Assembly: GCA_026770585.1 (NCBI GenBank)
Contig: MU646382.1
Location: forward strand, 112,444 to 126,590
Direction: 5' to 3'
DNA: 14,147 nucleotides
From: Baffinella frigidus
Lineage: Eukaryota; Cryptophyceae; Cryptomonadales; Baffinellaceae
In this document: piece after piece, positions 13,204 through 14,147 of the stretch
Position numbering within the stretch: position 1 is the stretch's first letter
Layout: the number at the start of each line of letters is the position of its first letter
Translations under genes and position numbers: made by a program
Notes under the pieces: model-generated
What the model was told of the DNA's origin: nothing
Seen by the model: only the letters and a program-made list of their open reading frames with translations
Database searches by the model: none

Positions 13204-13351
13204 ACATAACCACACGGTGGGCTTCGAAGGTTTCGGGACCCCTAGATTTAGCGGTAACGTGGCCAAATTTGTATCAGAAAATCCTTAAAGTTAACTGCCC
13301 ACAGGGTGAGTTGACTTTTGATGAAAGGTCCGTATCTCGCCGCGTGGATGA
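13204..13351. mobile_element. Inverted-repeat element family D, copy 2
   Basis: It aligns end to end with 11493-11640: ACCACACGGTGGGCTTCGAA at the left, AGCGGTAACGTGGCCAAATT and TTGATGAAAGGTCCG inside. The right end (CGCCGCGTGGATGACG) is more diverged than in copy 1. Same orientation as copy 1. No coding capacity. Confidence 0.8.
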
Positions 13352-13394
13352 CGTGTGTTCTCCACCCGCGGCGGGCCCGTCCCGAGTCCGTCAT

Positions 13395-13456
13395 TTAGGT
13401 CCTTTAGGTTCTTTAAACTCCCACCATAGGCGGACACTGGAACTTATCTGCAGAAA
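13395..13456 (+). repeat. Dispersed repeat R, copy 3
   Basis: TTAGGTCCTTTAGGTTCTTT, then CTCCCACCATAGGCGGACAC, then TGGAAC to CTGCAGAAA match the reverse complement of 6493-6551. Its first part also matches the insertion at 8076-8153. Confidence 0.75.
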
Positions 13457-13851
13457 AATCCGCACACCTCACCCATCCTGCGCCATGCTCAGCCTACAGC
13501 CTATCCTGGTGCAGATATTTACAACCCCACATGCAAATAGGATCCTCCAGCATTCTCGAGTGGGAGCCATGCTCGCTTCATGCACCCCTTCAACCAGCTG
13601 TCACCAGCTGGCGAAGGCTCACCTTTCAGCGGTGCGGGTCTCCCGTGGCAGGCCATCATCGTGAGGAGAAATCAGATGGGCTTCGCAACTTGGACGCGTG
13701 TTGGACACACTGAGCATGCAGTACAGAGTTGTACCAACAACAACACTTTTAACTGCTCCGAGCTTCAGGAAATTGGGGAGGGGGGTAAAACAAATATAAG
13801 GAGAATTATTTGACGAGAATATCTGGAGGAAGAGAGGGGGGGTCGAAATTT
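13457..13851. other. No confident gene
   Basis: Three overlapping plus-strand frames cover 13490-13813. The most protein-like (from 13580) includes HPFNQLSPAGEGSPFSGAG and PWQAIIVRRNQMGFATWTRV, but no family is recognised and no splice framework can be drawn. Composition turns AT-rich after about 13760. It may be an exon fragment; I leave it unassigned. Confidence 0.4.
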
Positions 13852-14006
13852 CATATGGAGTCTGGTTCAATTTAAAACGTTTCTATGCTATAGGGTGCTT
13901 GTGTGATATTTTGAGGTTATGTCGAAGCTAAGATGACCAATACGTGACCAATACCATCCTTAAGATAGCACAACCCCGTGTTTCAAATTAAACCAGAATC
14001 CAGATG
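13852..14006. mobile_element. Inverted-repeat element F (AT-rich, about 155 bp)
   Basis: The left end CATATGGAGTCTGGTTCAAT continues TTAAAACG; the right end is the complement of CATCTGGATTCTGGTTTAAT, continuing TTGAAACAC. The interior has GACCAATACGTGACCAATAC and no reading frame. It is more AT-rich than most of the window. The twin palindrome at 14008 starts directly at its right edge. Confidence 0.72.
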
Positions 14007-14007
14007 G

Positions 14008-14090
14008 AATTCTCAGAAGGGACTTCTCGAGAACTTGGCAAGTTCTCGAGAGGTCCCTTCTCAGAATTGAAATCGTCCGATTTCAATTCT
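14008..14090. repeat. Twin palindromes sharing one boundary
   Basis: The first hairpin has 30-bp arms at 14008-14037 and 14039-14068 (AATTCTCAGAAGGGAC at the outer end), with a 1-base loop and two mismatches. The second has 13-bp arms at 14063-14075 and 14078-14090 (AGAATTGAAATCG), with a TC loop. They overlap by six bases (14063-14068), so the two stems compete or stack as a cruciform pair. The remaining bases to 14147 hold nothing that I recognise. Confidence 0.85.
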
Positions 14091-14147
14091 CGCATGGCCG
14101 CGGCGGGATAGAGGGCATGGGCCAAAATTGCTCCAGTTCCAGGGGGG

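Overview
This window is nuclear DNA from a eukaryote, most likely an alga or other protist, and it is rich in repeats. The evidence is GC-rich exons bounded by GT-AG introns, plant/algal-type TTTAGGG telomere-like repeats, no ribosome-binding-site-led operons, and many TA-flanked inverted-repeat elements. I cannot name the species. A green alga, or another alga with TTTAGGG telomeres, fits best.

Layout. Positions 1-114 are degenerate TTTAGGG repeats, and 4300-5920 are about 1.6 kb of degenerate CCCTAAA repeats in the opposite orientation. The 4.2 kb between them holds two divergent, apparently truncated genes. One is a minus-strand gene of at least five exons (1853 to 120) whose phases agree across every junction. 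The other is a plus-strand gene for a single-pass membrane protein with a long Ala/Gly-rich stretch (2860-4335), whose ORF runs into the telomere-like block. From 5920 to 7470 there is a foldback element, a dispersed repeat, two MITEs and a short predicted CDS. From about 7567 to 8440 there is a second copy of the start of the membrane-protein gene, identical over about 390 bp. Relative to copy 1 it carries two clean in-frame insertions: a 78-bp piece of a dispersed repeat, and a 105-bp insertion that behaves as an introner (terminal inverted repeats, 5-bp target duplication, GT-AG ends).

Positions 8500-11060 hold four TA-flanked MITE copies (one truncated, two forming an inverted pair), another MITE family, a 43-bp tandem repeat around a broken acidic Ser/Glu-rich coding fragment, and about 1 kb of degenerate tandem array. 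Positions 11060-14147 are a nested set of foldback and inverted-repeat elements around an exon that looks like the C-terminal part of a GOT1/SFT2-type Golgi vesicle-transport protein. Part of that exon has been captured inside a foldback element, and its 5' end is duplicated beside it.

The genes do not form an evident pathway. The main interest is genome dynamics: intron birth by transposition, gene-fragment capture, telomere-like junctions, and several MITE families that share a CCTACGGTAGG core despite having different ends. All function calls rest on reading the sequence; no database search was run.
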